DNA of 43,621 nt from Balnearium lithotrophicum (GCF_900182585.1 NZ_FXTM01000020.1:1-43621); one strand, 5' to 3'; counted from the stretch's first letter, positions 26,799-35,977 are shown. Numbers and translations are program-made. The notes: a model not told the origin generated them from the letters alone.

Positions 26799-28061
26799 CT
26801 ATTCCTTTGGAATTTTTACCGAAACGTTCGTTCCAGGTTTGATGCACCTAAGTGGAACGTTGAAGACTTTAATCTTTACGGGAACCCTCTGAGTTACTTT
26901 TACGTACTCCCCCTGTGACGTATCCCTCGGAATGAGCGCAAATACAGAACCTGCAGATGTTCCAACTGCGGTAACATTTCCTTTAAACTGTCCCTTACAG
27001 GTTTCAAGCTCAATCAGAGCTCTGCTTCCTTTCCTAACGTACCCGATGTCATCCTCATCAATCCAGGCAAGAACGTAGAAGGTTTTCGGGTTGTATATTG
27101 AGTAGACGGCAATTCCCGGTGAAACAAAGTCCCCCTCTTCCTTCCACTTCTTTGCAATGAGACCGTCAATTGGTGATTTAACGAGAGTGTGAGAAATCAG
27201 TAATTTTGTCTTACCAATTTGAGCTTTTAGAGAGTCTATCTGATAAGCAATCTCAGAAATCGAGGCTTTTAACTCTGAAATTTTCTTCAGGTCAGCCTTC
27301 TTTGACTCCAACTGGCTCTGTAGAGCTCCAATCCTTTCCCTTGTAGAGGAGATTTTCTCCTTTAACGAATTAACAGTGTGAGAGAATGCCTCTGCTTCCC
27401 TTAGTTTTTCCTGAGAGAGTTCTAAATTTGACTCTGCCGTTTTGAACTGTGAGAGAGCCTGATAGTAGGCCGACTTTACATCGTCAAACTGCTGCTCCGA
27501 AATGACCCTTCTTCTGTAGAGCTCTTTGTACCTTTTAAACCTCTTCTCCATTCTGTCAAGGTTTACATTTGAAGCTTCGTAGGCCTCTTTTGCCGCAGAG
27601 AGTGAAGCCTTTGCACTGTTTACAAGGACGGAATACTTAACTTCTGCCTCCTTCAAATTTTCCTTCAGGGAGGAGAGTTCCCTTTTAAGTGAATTCAGCT
27701 CAAATTCTGTTGATTTAACGCTTTCCGGAAGCTGTTTTTCCAATCTTGAAAGTTTTGTTTCAAGCTCTCTTTTCCTACTGACTAACGAGTTGAGCTTTCC
27801 CTGAAGTGAGGAGAGGTCTTTTTTTAGTGTTGAATCGTCTATCTTGAAAAGAGGTTCTCCAGATTTAACCTTCTCGTACTCTCTCTTGTAAAGTTTCACA
27901 ACGTGGCCCGACACATCCTCGGGAGAAACGTTCACAATATCGGCGTACTGATAGGCGTTGTCCGTTATGACAAACCTGTACCTCTCGTAGAGGTAGAAGA
28001 GAAACCAGAGGGTAACGGAGAGGAGTAGGAGAGCTCCAAGAAGGGAAAACAACCTCTTCAA
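26799..28061 (-). CDS. EmrA-type HlyD-family adaptor protein
   Basis: A 420-residue inner-membrane-anchored adaptor: one N-terminal membrane helix (about 4-27), a split lipoyl domain (about 38-75 and 290-320), a long coiled-coil hairpin between them (about 78-285), and a C-terminal beta-barrel. The barrel has the ALIELETCKGQFKGNVTAVG stretch common in EmrA proteins. Starts at TTG, overlapping the tetR stop (TTGA), so it depends on coupling to tetR translation. It partners the EmrB-like MFS pump. Confidence 0.88.
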   Translation of the reverse strand: MKRLFSLLGALLLLSVTLWFLFYLYERYRFVITDNAYQYADIVNVSPEDVSGHVVKLYKREYEKVKSGEPLFKIDDSTLKKDLSSLQGKLNSLVSRKRELETKLSRLEKQLPESVKSTEFELNSLKRELSSLKENLKEAEVKYSVLVNSAKASLSAAKEAYEASNVNLDRMEKRFKRYKELYRRRVISEQQFDDVKSAYYQALSQFKTAESNLELSQEKLREAEAFSHTVNSLKEKISSTRERIGALQSQLESKKADLKKISELKASISEIAYQIDSLKAQIGKTKLLISHTLVKSPIDGLIAKKWKEEGDFVSPGIAVYSIYNPKTFYVLAWIDEDDIGYVRKGSRALIELETCKGQFKGNVTAVGTSAGSVFALIPRDTSQGEYVKVTQRVPVKIKVFNVPLRCIKPGTNVSVKIPKE

Positions 28062-28627
28062 CTCTTACCTCCAAGGATTTCGTCCGTTAACTCAGAAACA
28101 AAGCTTAGAATTTCCCCTTCTGAAAGAACTTTTCCCTGAAAAATCTCATTCGAGAGGAAGAAACAGAAGGTGGTGTACTTGAATACTTGAACCTTTAATT
28201 CAAGTTCTTTTTTCGGTAAATGTGGAAACGCGGTTTGGAATATGTTCAGCAGAACCTGAAAGAGCTTTTTGGAGAACTTCATGTAAACCTCGTTTACCTC
28301 GCTCGTTAGCTTCGGAGTTTCAGACAGGAGAATTTTTAAAAAATTCCTCTTTTCCTGAAGGGATTTAATTATCTCTATTCCGGCAAACTTAACCAATTCA
28401 ACATCTGAGAGCTCCGTTTTAAATCTCCCTATCTTCTCTAAGTTGGGAATCACAGAGAACCTGTCTAAAACCTCTGAAAAGAGCTCCTTCTTACTCTTAA
28501 AGTGCCTAAAGAGTGTAACCTCAGATACACCGGCATTCTTTGCAATTTCCCTCGTTGTAGCTCCTAAATAACCCTTTTCGGAAAAACACTTGTAGGCAGC
28601 CTCTAAAATCCTGTCCTTTGTCTTCAA
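28058..28627 (-). CDS. TetR-family repressor of the efflux operon
   Basis: An approximately 189-residue regulator. The N-terminal helix-turn-helix (about residues 6-52) carries the TetR pattern I-L-E-A-A, T-T-R-E-I-A-x-x-A-G-V-S-E-V-T-L-F-R-H-F-x-S-K-x-E-L-F, and the rest is an all-helical ligand domain. I prefer the TTG at 28627, which has GAGG six bases upstream, over the GTG at 28633, whose upstream bases do not resemble a ribosome site; both give nearly the same protein. A palindromic operator lies directly upstream over the start point, implying autorepression and control of all seven pump genes. In E. coli a TetR protein (CecR/YbiH) likewise controls ybhGFSR. Confidence 0.88.
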   Translation of the reverse strand: MKTKDRILEAAYKCFSEKGYLGATTREIAKNAGVSEVTLFRHFKSKKELFSEVLDRFSVIPNLEKIGRFKTELSDVELVKFAGIEIIKSLQEKRNFLKILLSETPKLTSEVNEVYMKFSKKLFQVLLNIFQTAFPHLPKKELELKVQVFKYTTFCFFLSNEIFQGKVLSEGEILSFVSELTDEILGGKS

Positions 28628-28636
28628 CTCCACCTC

Positions 28637-28656
28637 TAAAGTAAGTGCTTACTTAA
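28637..28656. promoter_or_regulatory. Palindromic operator of the TetR-type regulator
   Basis: AAGTAAG-TG-CTTACTT (28639-28654) is a perfect inverted repeat around a 2-bp centre, with one further matching outer pair and one mismatch. It covers the expected transcription start (about 28655), downstream of the -10 at 28662-28667, a classic position for repression. Confidence 0.75.
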
Positions 28657-28661
28657 CTAAG

Positions 28662-28690
28662 AGTATAGGAAAAACCTCTTCTGACATCAA
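28662..28690 (-). promoter_or_regulatory. Sigma-70-type promoter of the efflux operon
   Basis: On the minus strand, TTGATG (28690-28685), a 17-base spacer and TATACT (28667-28662) make a good promoter reading into tetR. It lies between the purU stop and tetR, so the pump operon can be expressed independently of glmS-purU. Confidence 0.65.
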
Positions 28691-28698
28691 GGAGTTTT

Positions 28699-29550
28699 CT
28701 ACTCAAAAATGACCGTTTTATTGTCGTAAACTAAAATCTTATCCTCCAAATGCCACCTTACAGCCCTTGATAGAACAATCTTTTCAAGGTCCCTTCCCTT
28801 TCTAATCATGTCCGAAACGGTATCCCTGTGGCTTACTCTGACAACGTCCTGCTCAATTATCGGACCCTGGTCTAACTCCTCTGTAACGTAGTGGCTCGTA
28901 GCTCCAATAATCTTTACTCCCCTTTCGTAAGCCCTATGGTAGGGCTTTGCTCCTACAAAGGCAGGAAGGAACGAGTGGTGGATGTTGATTATTCTGTTTC
29001 TAAACTCGTTAACAAATCTGTTACTTAAAATCTGCATGTACCTTGCGAGGACGATTAAGTCAATCTTCTCTTTTTTTAGGAGCTCTATCTCCCTCTCCTC
29101 AACCTCTAATTTATTTTCCCTGTTCTTGGGAAAGTAGTAGAAGGGAATCTGAAACATTTCAACTACGTGTTTTAAATCCTCGTGGTTGCTCACAACCAAC
29201 TTCAGATTTCCCTTTAACTCTCCGGACTTAAATCTGTAGAGGAGGTCGTAGAGGCAGTGATCGTACTTTGATACAAATATAGCTACGTTTTTAACTTCAG
29301 AACTAAAGTGGAGCTGGTAGTCCATCTGAAACTTTTCAGCTATCGGTCTAAAGGCACTTTCTATTTCAAGCTTTGGAATTTTAAATCCTTCCAATTCCCA
29401 CTCAATTCTCATAAAGAAGATTGATTTTTGGAAATCTATGTGCTGGTCTGCATTTACAATGTTTCCGTTGTTTTCTGCTATAAACCTTGTAATTTCCGAC
29501 AGAATTCCCTTTCTATCGGGACATGAAATCAAGAGAATTGCCGTTTCCAT
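28699..29550 (-). CDS. purU: Formyltetrahydrofolate deformylase
   Basis: PurU hydrolyses 10-formyl-tetrahydrofolate to formate and tetrahydrofolate, balancing one-carbon pools. The 283-residue protein has an N-terminal ACT domain (about 1-80, S-C-P-D-R-K-G-I-L) and a formyltransferase-fold catalytic domain. The catalytic domain shows the N-I-H-H-S-F-L-P-A-F motif and the later E-E-L-D-Q-G-P-I-I-E-Q-D block. It follows glmS by 9 bases and is presumably co-transcribed with it. Confidence 0.93.
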   Translation of the reverse strand: METAILLISCPDRKGILSEITRFIAENNGNIVNADQHIDFQKSIFFMRIEWELEGFKIPKLEIESAFRPIAEKFQMDYQLHFSSEVKNVAIFVSKYDHCLYDLLYRFKSGELKGNLKLVVSNHEDLKHVVEMFQIPFYYFPKNRENKLEVEEREIELLKKEKIDLIVLARYMQILSNRFVNEFRNRIINIHHSFLPAFVGAKPYHRAYERGVKIIGATSHYVTEELDQGPIIEQDVVRVSHRDTVSDMIRKGRDLEKIVLSRAVRWHLEDKILVYDNKTVIFE

Positions 29551-29559
29551 TTCTCCTCC

Positions 29560-31386
29560 CTACTCAACTGTAACGCTCTTTGCAAGGTTTCTCGGCTGGT
29601 CAACGTCGTAACCTAAAAAGTCTGCAATGTAGTATGCAAAGAGCTGCAGAGGCACAACATTAACTATAGGTGATAAGAACTCATCTACTTCCGGAACATT
29701 TATCACGTAGTCGGAGAGTTCGTAAACCTCCTTAATTCCCGGGTTTGTAACAGAGATAACCTTTCCTTTCCTTGCCTTTACCTCTTCAATGTTTGAAACA
29801 ATTTTCTCAAGAACCTTCCCCTCTGTTGCAACAAAGACGGAAGGGACGTTTTCGTCAATCAGTGCAATTGGCCCGTGTTTCATTTCACCTGCTGGATACC
29901 CTTCTGCATGAATGTAGGAAATCTCCTTGAGTTTCAGAGCTCCTTCAAGGGCTATCGGATAGTTTACGTGCCTTCCAAGATAAAGAGCATCCTTTGACCT
30001 GTAAAACTCTAAAGCTATTTTCTTAACAACCTCCTCCTCCCTTTCAACATTTAGAAAGGATTCAATCTTACCCGGAACCTCCATCAGAAGTTTTAATCTC
30101 CTATCAAACTCAGAACTGTCTAAAACTCCCCTCTCTCTCCCCAAAAGCAGTGATAGCATGAAGAGAACCGTTAACTGAGTTGTAAAGGCCTTAGTTGAAG
30201 CAACGCTTATTTCGGGACCAGCATAGGTATAAATAACGGAGTCGGCCTCCCTTGTTGCAGTTGAGCCGATAACGTTACAGACAGTTAAAACCTTAGCTCC
30301 CTTTTCCTTTGCAAGCCTCATTGCTGCCAGCGTATCGGCAGTTTCCCCAGATTGCGTTATCGATACAACAAGTGTATCCTCAGTTAAAACGGGATTTCTG
30401 TACCTGTACTCGGAAGCGTAATCAACCTCTGTTGGTATATTTGAAAAATTTTCAATGTAAAACTTTCCTACTAAACCTGCGTGGTACGAGGTGCCGCAGG
30501 CAACAATCTGAATTCTCCTTATTTTGTTTAAGTCAATTCCATCCAACTTCCCATCGGTTATTAATTTATAGTTACCGCTTACCGTATCTGAAATGGCTCT
30601 CGGCTGTTCGTTTATCTCTTTAAGCATAAAGTGTTTGTATCCCGCCTTTTCTGCCTGTGAAATACTCCAGGGAATGGTTACTTCTTTCTTTTCCTTTTTA
30701 ACTCCAGCAAAATCAAAAATACTTACACTGTCAGACTTAATTACTGCTGCCTCAAAGTCATCCAAGAAAACTACCCTGTTTGTATAGGGAAGGAAAGCTG
30801 GAACGTCGGATGCGACAAAGTTTTCTCCATCCCCCAATCCTATTACTAAAGGACTGTCCTTTCTCGCAACAAAGATGGTTTCAGGCTCGTGGAGCGTAAT
30901 AACTGCAACTGCAAATGAACCCCTTAATTTCTTTAGTCCCTTAAAGAATGCGCCTAAAAAACTTTCAGCAGTTTTAAACTCCTCCTCTATTAGGTGAACA
31001 ATTACCTCTGTATCTGTGTCTGAGAGGAACTTGTGCCCCTTCTTTAGGAGCTCCTTCCTCAAATCTGAGTAGTTCTCAATAATTCCGTTGTGGACAATCG
31101 CAATCTTTCCATCACAGCTTAGATGAGGGTGTGCATTTTCATCGTTCGGTTCGCCGTGGGTGGCCCAGCGGGTATGACCAATTCCAGTGCTTGAAAAGAC
31201 CTGTTTTTTCCGAAGGTCTATCTCAAGGTTTCTTATTTTTCCCCTCTTCTTGTAAACGAAAATTTTGTTTTCCAAGAGGAGGGCAATACCTGCCGAATCG
31301 TATCCCCTGTACTCAAGCCTTTTCAATCCATCTACTATTACATCTTTTGCGTTGTCCTTTCCAACATATCCCACAATTCCACACAT
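29560..31386 (-). CDS. glmS: Glutamine-fructose-6-phosphate aminotransferase (isomerising)
   Basis: GlmS makes glucosamine-6-phosphate from fructose-6-phosphate and glutamine, the entry to peptidoglycan and lipopolysaccharide amino sugars. It has 608 residues. The N-terminal glutaminase domain uses C2 as nucleophile (M-C-G-I-V-G-Y) with G-H-T-R-W-A-T-H-G. Two SIS sugar-phosphate domains follow, with C-G-T-S-Y-H-A-G, S-Q-S/T-G-E-T-A-D-T and the C-terminal L-A-K-S-V-T-V-E. Start ATG has GGAGAAAG upstream. No glmS riboswitch is possible in the 58-base leader. Confidence 0.97.
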   Translation of the reverse strand: MCGIVGYVGKDNAKDVIVDGLKRLEYRGYDSAGIALLLENKIFVYKKRGKIRNLEIDLRKKQVFSSTGIGHTRWATHGEPNDENAHPHLSCDGKIAIVHNGIIENYSDLRKELLKKGHKFLSDTDTEVIVHLIEEEFKTAESFLGAFFKGLKKLRGSFAVAVITLHEPETIFVARKDSPLVIGLGDGENFVASDVPAFLPYTNRVVFLDDFEAAVIKSDSVSIFDFAGVKKEKKEVTIPWSISQAEKAGYKHFMLKEINEQPRAISDTVSGNYKLITDGKLDGIDLNKIRRIQIVACGTSYHAGLVGKFYIENFSNIPTEVDYASEYRYRNPVLTEDTLVVSITQSGETADTLAAMRLAKEKGAKVLTVCNVIGSTATREADSVIYTYAGPEISVASTKAFTTQLTVLFMLSLLLGRERGVLDSSEFDRRLKLLMEVPGKIESFLNVEREEEVVKKIALEFYRSKDALYLGRHVNYPIALEGALKLKEISYIHAEGYPAGEMKHGPIALIDENVPSVFVATEGKVLEKIVSNIEEVKARKGKVISVTNPGIKEVYELSDYVINVPEVDEFLSPIVNVVPLQLFAYYIADFLGYDVDQPRNLAKSVTVE

Positions 31387-31444
31387 AACTCTTTCTCCAA
31401 GGATTATTATTTGTTTTAAAGTATATCAGGAGAAGGAGGATATT

Positions 31445-32842
31445 TTGAGGGACTACCTGTGCGAGGATACGATTGCCGCAATAGGAACTCCTTTAGGAAA
31501 GGGAGCAATAGGAATAGTGAGAATTTCTGGTAAGAGAGCTCTACCCATTTTAAAGGAAGTTTTTAGGAGAAAATCCGGAGAAAGGGTTGAGAGCTTTGAG
31601 AATAGAAAAATGACATACGGCATTGTTGTCGATGAGTTCGAAGAACCTATCGATGAAGTTTTGGTAGTTTTCATGGGGGCTCCCTACACGTTTACCGGTG
31701 AGGATGTTGCTGAAATTCACTGCCACGGTGGAATTGTTGTGACGAGAAAGGTTTTAAGGGAGGTTTTAAAGAGGGGAGCCAGGCTTGCAGAGCCAGGAGA
31801 GTTTACAATGAGAGCTTTCCTCCACGGCAAGATAGACCTTACACAGGCTGAGGCCATAAACGAACTAATTGAGGCAAGGAGTGAACTCTACGCTAAGGTT
31901 GCAGTGAAACAGCTTGAGGGAAGTCTGTCAAATAAAATAAGGGAAATCAGGGATAGGCTACTTGAAACAAAGGCGTTTATAGAGGCAGCAGTTGACTTTC
32001 CAGACGAGGAGATTGAAATCTTAGAGACCGGGAAAATAAAGGAGAAACTCTTTGAGGTAAAGGATGAAATAGAAAAACTTTTAAAGACTTACAGGGAAGG
32101 GAGGTTGATAAAGGAAGGAATAAAGGTTGCAATCGTTGGAAGGCCAAACGTTGGAAAGTCCTCTCTTCTAAATGCCATTTTGATGGAGGAAAGGGCAATC
32201 GTAACGGAAATCCCAGGAACGACGAGGGACGTTATAGAGGAAACTGTAACGTTCAAGGGACTTCCTCTACGCCTTGTGGATACTGCTGGAATAAGGGAGG
32301 CTGGTGATATAGTTGAAAAAATCGGCATAGAGAAAAGTATAGAAAAGCTAAAGGAAGCAGACGTTGTCCTCTTTGTAATTGACGGTTCAGCAGGATTCGT
32401 TGAGGACGACAGGAGAATTCTTAAACTGATTGAAAATAGGGATAACGTTATTCTTGTAATCAACAAGAAGGATGCAGGATTAAGGGTAAAGTGTGAGAAG
32501 CTTAGGAACCTTTTTAAACACTGTGTAGAAATCAGTGCTAAGAACCTTGATGGAATAGATGAGCTTGCAGAGAGGATAATGGAACTTGTAGTTTTGGAGC
32601 CTGAATCCATCTTGGATGGCAACGAAGTTGTTTTAACATCTGAAAGACACTACGAGCTTCTAAAGAGGGCAAAGGAGAGTTTGGACAAGGTTTTAACCTC
32701 AATAGATTCTGGTTATGAGTCTCCTGAGTTTCTCTCAATTGATATTGACGAGGCCTTGAAGTCCCTTGGAGAAATAGTAGGAGAAGTGACAACTGAAGAC
32801 ATGTATGATATTATATTTTCCCGATTTTGTATAGGAAAGTAA
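31445..32842 (+). CDS. mnmE: tRNA modification GTPase
   Basis: MnmE works with MnmG to modify wobble uridines (cmnm5U) in tRNA. The 465-residue protein has an N-terminal folate-binding domain (1-120), a helical domain interrupted by a Ras-like G domain with G-R-P-N-V-G-K-S (about 229), D-T-A-G and N-K-K-D, and the invariant C-terminal F-C-I-G-K. The start is TTG at 31445 with AAGGAGGA just upstream. A longer open frame reads back into glmS but has no supported start. The stop is 2 bases from the next gene. Confidence 0.95.
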   Translation: MRDYLCEDTIAAIGTPLGKGAIGIVRISGKRALPILKEVFRRKSGERVESFENRKMTYGIVVDEFEEPIDEVLVVFMGAPYTFTGEDVAEIHCHGGIVVTRKVLREVLKRGARLAEPGEFTMRAFLHGKIDLTQAEAINELIEARSELYAKVAVKQLEGSLSNKIREIRDRLLETKAFIEAAVDFPDEEIEILETGKIKEKLFEVKDEIEKLLKTYREGRLIKEGIKVAIVGRPNVGKSSLLNAILMEERAIVTEIPGTTRDVIEETVTFKGLPLRLVDTAGIREAGDIVEKIGIEKSIEKLKEADVVLFVIDGSAGFVEDDRRILKLIENRDNVILVINKKDAGLRVKCEKLRNLFKHCVEISAKNLDGIDELAERIMELVVLEPESILDGNEVVLTSERHYELLKRAKESLDKVLTSIDSGYESPEFLSIDIDEALKSLGEIVGEVTTEDMYDIIFSRFCIGK

Positions 32843-32844
32843 GA

Positions 32845-33753
32845 ATGAAGGACGGAAAGGATAAGTTTCAGATAATCCTGATTAAGGATGAGCTTGCAAA
32901 TTACCTAAGGCTTAGCATATCTAAAAAGGTTCTCCTTACCTTTGTTTCCATATTGAGTATAAGTTTTGTATTCTTTGCTTTTTATTCTGTTTACGCTTTT
33001 TTAAAACTTAAAAAGTACAACTCTGAAAAAAAAGTTCTTCTGTCAAACATTGAAAGTTTAGAAAGAAACTTGAATGAGGTTAAAAGGGAAAACAGTCAAC
33101 TCCACGAAAAAGTCTCTATTCTTGAAAAGGAGAGGAGAGAAACAGTCCAAGAGTTAGCCAGGAGAATAGAGATAATAAACTCTCTAATGAAAAAAGTCGG
33201 ACTAAACGTGAAGGAAAAAGGGGGAGAAGGAGGTCTTTCAATTCCCCTTTCCAAAATTTTTACAGAAGATGATGTTGATTTTGACAGCAGAGATGTTATC
33301 AAACAGATAGATAGCTTAATTAAAAGGTTTAACCACGTCCCTATAGGATATCCAACCTATGGAAGAATAACATCTCCCTACGGATTGAGGGTAAATCCTG
33401 TTACGGGAAAGTTAGAATTTCACTTAGGTGTTGATATAGCAAACTACTGGGGTACTCCAATAAGAACACCGGCAGATGGTAGAGTTATAAAGGCTGGTAA
33501 GTGCGGTTTAATGGGCAGGTGCATTGAAATTGACCATGGGAACGGAGTAAGGACCTACTTTGGCCACATGTCAAAACTTCTTGTTAGAAAAGGACAGTTT
33601 GTTAAGAAGGGAGAAATTATAGGTTTGATGGGAAGTACAGGTAGAAGTACAGGACCGCACCTTCACTATACTATTAAAGTCAACGGTAAGATTGTTAATC
33701 CTAAATTGTTCTTGGAGGCCGTAAGGAATGTTAGGAAAAAAGAAGGAAGGTGA
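32845..33753 (+). CDS. M23-family murein endopeptidase, membrane-anchored
   Basis: A 302-residue cell-wall hydrolase. An N-terminal cytoplasmic stretch precedes a membrane helix (about 30-52). A coiled coil (about 55-120) and a C-terminal LytM/M23 domain (about 175-295) follow. The zinc motifs are present: F-H-L-G-V-D (H-x3-D) and the later H-L-H-Y (H-x-H). It likely trims peptide cross-links in peptidoglycan. ATG 32845 begins right after the mnmE stop. Its last 26 bases overlap a bactofilin gene, a pairing seen in many bacteria where bactofilin positions the peptidase for cell-shape control. Confidence 0.9.
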   Translation: MKDGKDKFQIILIKDELANYLRLSISKKVLLTFVSILSISFVFFAFYSVYAFLKLKKYNSEKKVLLSNIESLERNLNEVKRENSQLHEKVSILEKERRETVQELARRIEIINSLMKKVGLNVKEKGGEGGLSIPLSKIFTEDDVDFDSRDVIKQIDSLIKRFNHVPIGYPTYGRITSPYGLRVNPVTGKLEFHLGVDIANYWGTPIRTPADGRVIKAGKCGLMGRCIEIDHGNGVRTYFGHMSKLLVRKGQFVKKGEIIGLMGSTGRSTGPHLHYTIKVNGKIVNPKLFLEAVRNVRKKEGR

Positions 33754-34099
33754 GGCAGGAGAGGTTAAAAGTATTCTCTCTGAAGGTCTGAAGATTGAAG
33801 GAAACATAATTTCTGAGGGAAAAATTAGGATAGATGGAATTGTTGAAGGAGATGTAAAGGGCGATTTTGTTGTTTTAGGGGAAACTTCAAAAATAAGAGG
33901 AAATCTGAAGGTGAAAAACCTAATTTCAATGGGGGAAGTTGAGGGAAATATATTGGCTGAGTACGTTGAAATTAAGAAAAGTTCAAGAATAAAAGGGGAT
34001 ATAACTACTCAAAGTTTATCCGTTGAACCGGGAGCATCGATAGAGGGAAGCGTTAAGTCTGGAAACTTCGTTTCTTCATCAAGTGAAATAGAGGAGTAA
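33728..34099 (+). CDS. Bactofilin
   Basis: A 123-residue polymer-forming cytoskeletal protein. The central beta-helix (about residues 18-112) shows repeated six-residue turns with alternating hydrophobic and glycine positions (E-G-N-I-I-S-E-G-K, D-G-I-V-E-G-D-V-K-G, and so on). It is flanked by short polar tails, the C-terminal one rich in Ser and Glu. Bactofilins self-assemble without nucleotide and recruit M23 peptidases. The start is embedded in the end of the upstream peptidase gene. Its final 91 bases are overlapped by bioW on the other strand. Confidence 0.92.
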   Translation: MLGKKKEGEAGEVKSILSEGLKIEGNIISEGKIRIDGIVEGDVKGDFVVLGETSKIRGNLKVKNLISMGEVEGNILAEYVEIKKSSRIKGDITTQSLSVEPGASIEGSVKSGNFVSSSSEIEE

Positions 34100-34848
34100 C
34101 CTACAACTTCCGAGACGATAATCGGTTTTTTCTCCAAGTATTCTATAAATTCTTCAACATTTATCTTCTCTTTAACAAAAATTGCCCTACCTCCAAATGG
34201 AAAGCCCTTAGGTTTTAGGTTGAAAATCCTAAAATACCCTACTTTAGGGATTGAGAAGTAACCAGTTGTATAGTCTGGGTCGTCAGATACGCAGAGCTCC
34301 CCCAAAACTCCTGGGTAGTTAAGGATTTTTGTAGTTAAAGTTAGGGCTTCTTTAAGGTTTTCTGTAAATCTGTCTCCAGCCGATTTCTTTAGCTTTCTCG
34401 TTGCCTCTTTAGAGATGTCCAAATAGGATGCCCTTACACCTCTCTCCCTGTCAGGTTCCAACCTCCTTCCCGAAGGTACTTCGACTATCATTGCTCCCCT
34501 CATGACCCTACCTGACGGAGAGGCTCCCCTAAGAATTAGGGAGTAGATGGACAGTCCTAAATTTTCAGGGATACATGCCCTTCTAAACAGTAAGGTTAAT
34601 ACTTCTTCTATCGGTAGCTCTGTCTTCAGTTCATAAATTGGAGGAGCTTTAAGGTATACCGGTTTTTCCTTTAGCTTTTCAACTTTTATGGAGATGAAGT
34701 CGGCCTCACCTCTACTGTGTTCTCTTGCTCTCCAGTAGAGCTCTCCAACTACCTCTTCAACTTGGTGTTCTGGGACTATTCTCTCAGCACCTGAAATGTG
34801 AATGCCTTCCTTAGAGCTCCTCATCTTTATGCTGAAGAGCTTCTCCAT
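34009..34848 (-). CDS. bioW: 6-carboxyhexanoate-CoA ligase (pimeloyl-CoA synthetase)
   Basis: BioW activates pimelate to pimeloyl-CoA with ATP and CoA, feeding biotin synthesis. The family signatures are clear: S-I-K-M-R-x-S near the start, H-I-S-G-A-E-R-I-V, H-S-R-G, R-G-A-M-I-V/D-E-V, E-x-G-V-R-A-S, and the late E-L-C-V-S-D-D-P-D-Y-T-T-G-Y. At 279 residues it is slightly long. About 25 C-terminal residues extend past the usual family end and lie over the bactofilin 3' end. Start ATG has AAGGTGG upstream and overlaps mscS by 38 bases. Other bio genes are not in this window. Confidence 0.9.
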   Translation of the reverse strand: MEKLFSIKMRSSKEGIHISGAERIVPEHQVEEVVGELYWRAREHSRGEADFISIKVEKLKEKPVYLKAPPIYELKTELPIEEVLTLLFRRACIPENLGLSIYSLILRGASPSGRVMRGAMIVEVPSGRRLEPDRERGVRASYLDISKEATRKLKKSAGDRFTENLKEALTLTTKILNYPGVLGELCVSDDPDYTTGYFSIPKVGYFRIFNLKPKGFPFGGRAIFVKEKINVEEFIEYLEKKPIIVSEVVGYSSISLDEETKFPDLTLPSIDAPGSTDKL

Positions 34849-35968
34849 TTAGGACCACCTTCAAGGGATTTCTAAACCAGAGGTCGTTCTGTGGAAATGG
34901 AATTTCTACTCCGTTTTCCCTGAAAAGCTTGTTTATTCTCTCATGAAGTTTTGACTTAACATCAAAGGCTATATCCTTCCCTTCAACATAGTAGATGAGT
35001 TTAAAAATTAGGGCACTGTCACCAAACTGAGTGAAGTAAACCGATGGTGGTGGATTGTTCAAAACTCCGTCTATCTCTGATGCGGCCTTTAAGAGGAACT
35101 CCTTAACCTTATCAACATCGGATGTGTAGGAAACTCCAACCTCAACAAAATCCTTCACTTTAGGGTCTGGATAGAGTGAATTTTCTATGATTCCTTCTGT
35201 TAATTTTGAGTTTGGAACCGTTATAAGGTTGTTTCCAGAAATGGTTAAAATTCTCGTTGTCCTAAGTCCGATGTCGTAAACGTAACCTTCAACATCAATG
35301 TCTTTTATGTAAACCCTGTCTCCTATTCTAAACTGCCTGTCCGTAACAAGTAAAATTCCCGAAATAAAGTTCTTGACAGTATCCTGAGCTGCAAGACCTA
35401 CAGCCAAGGAACCTACTCCCAACGATGCGACCAAGGAAGTAACGTTAAATCCTAACCTATCTAAGACGGCTATTAGAGCAATCAGGACGATGAAGACGTT
35501 AATAACCTTCGAAATCATCGAATAATAGGTATCCACCAAGGGGGCTTCATTTACGGCTACGCTCTTCCTTACTTTCTGGGAAAGTTTTTCCAGAATAAGG
35601 TCAACTAATTTGATAGAGATAAATGTTGCTATAGAAACGTACAGAATAAAGAAAATTAAGTTGAAAATTTTCATCAACTTAACAGGAACGGGAAGCTGTA
35701 CAATGGCTAAATTCAAAAATAACATTGAAAAGAAGTAGGATATCCAGGAGGACAAACCTATAATTATCTTTTCCCCTTTTGTTACTTTCTTATCAATGAG
35801 AGCCAATCGAAGTAAAAATCTCTTTATTATTTTTTTTCCATACAGTGGAATCAAGGACAAAATTAAAAATAGGAAGAAAAACAAGTATTCAGGTTTTAAC
35901 CATGGAACACTTGAAAGTAAATCTGAAAAGTTCTTCTGTATTAAAGAAAACACTCCAAAATCCTTCAA
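34811..35968 (-). CDS. MscS-family mechanosensitive channel
   Basis: A 385-residue channel that opens under membrane tension to release solutes. About four or five membrane helices are followed by the pore helix with the Gly/Ala-rich pattern S-L-V-A-S-L-G-V-G-S-L-A-V-G-L-A-A-Q-D. A MscS beta domain follows (F-R-I-G-D-R-V-Y-I and G-Y-V-Y-D-I-G-L-R-T-T), then a C-terminal alpha/beta domain to about residue 370. Start TTG has AGAGGA upstream, 9 bases after dtd. It overlaps bioW by 38 bases. Confidence 0.92.
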   Translation of the reverse strand: MKDFGVFSLIQKNFSDLLSSVPWLKPEYLFFFLFLILSLIPLYGKKIIKRFLLRLALIDKKVTKGEKIIIGLSSWISYFFSMLFLNLAIVQLPVPVKLMKIFNLIFFILYVSIATFISIKLVDLILEKLSQKVRKSVAVNEAPLVDTYYSMISKVINVFIVLIALIAVLDRLGFNVTSLVASLGVGSLAVGLAAQDTVKNFISGILLVTDRQFRIGDRVYIKDIDVEGYVYDIGLRTTRILTISGNNLITVPNSKLTEGIIENSLYPDPKVKDFVEVGVSYTSDVDKVKEFLLKAASEIDGVLNNPPPSVYFTQFGDSALIFKLIYYVEGKDIAFDVKSKLHERINKLFRENGVEIPFPQNDLWFRNPLKVVLNGEALQHKDEEL

Positions 35969-35977
35969 GTTGTTCCT

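Noticed and set aside
28668-28698. Intrinsic terminator after purU
   Set aside because: Only a poor stem of a few pairs around AAACTCC and GAGGTTT; these bases are better explained as the -35 and spacer of the efflux promoter.
31265-31444. Upstream extension of mnmE into the glmS 5' end
   Set aside because: No ribosome site and it would overlap glmS head-to-head; TTG 31445 with AAGGAGGA matches the normal MnmE N terminus.
31387-31444. glmS ribozyme/riboswitch upstream of glmS
   Set aside because: The divergent gap is only 58 bases, too short, and nothing resembling the core is visible.
32089-32622. 177-codon minus-strand open frame across mnmE
   Set aside because: Serine-rich shadow of the GTPase domain, with no start signal.
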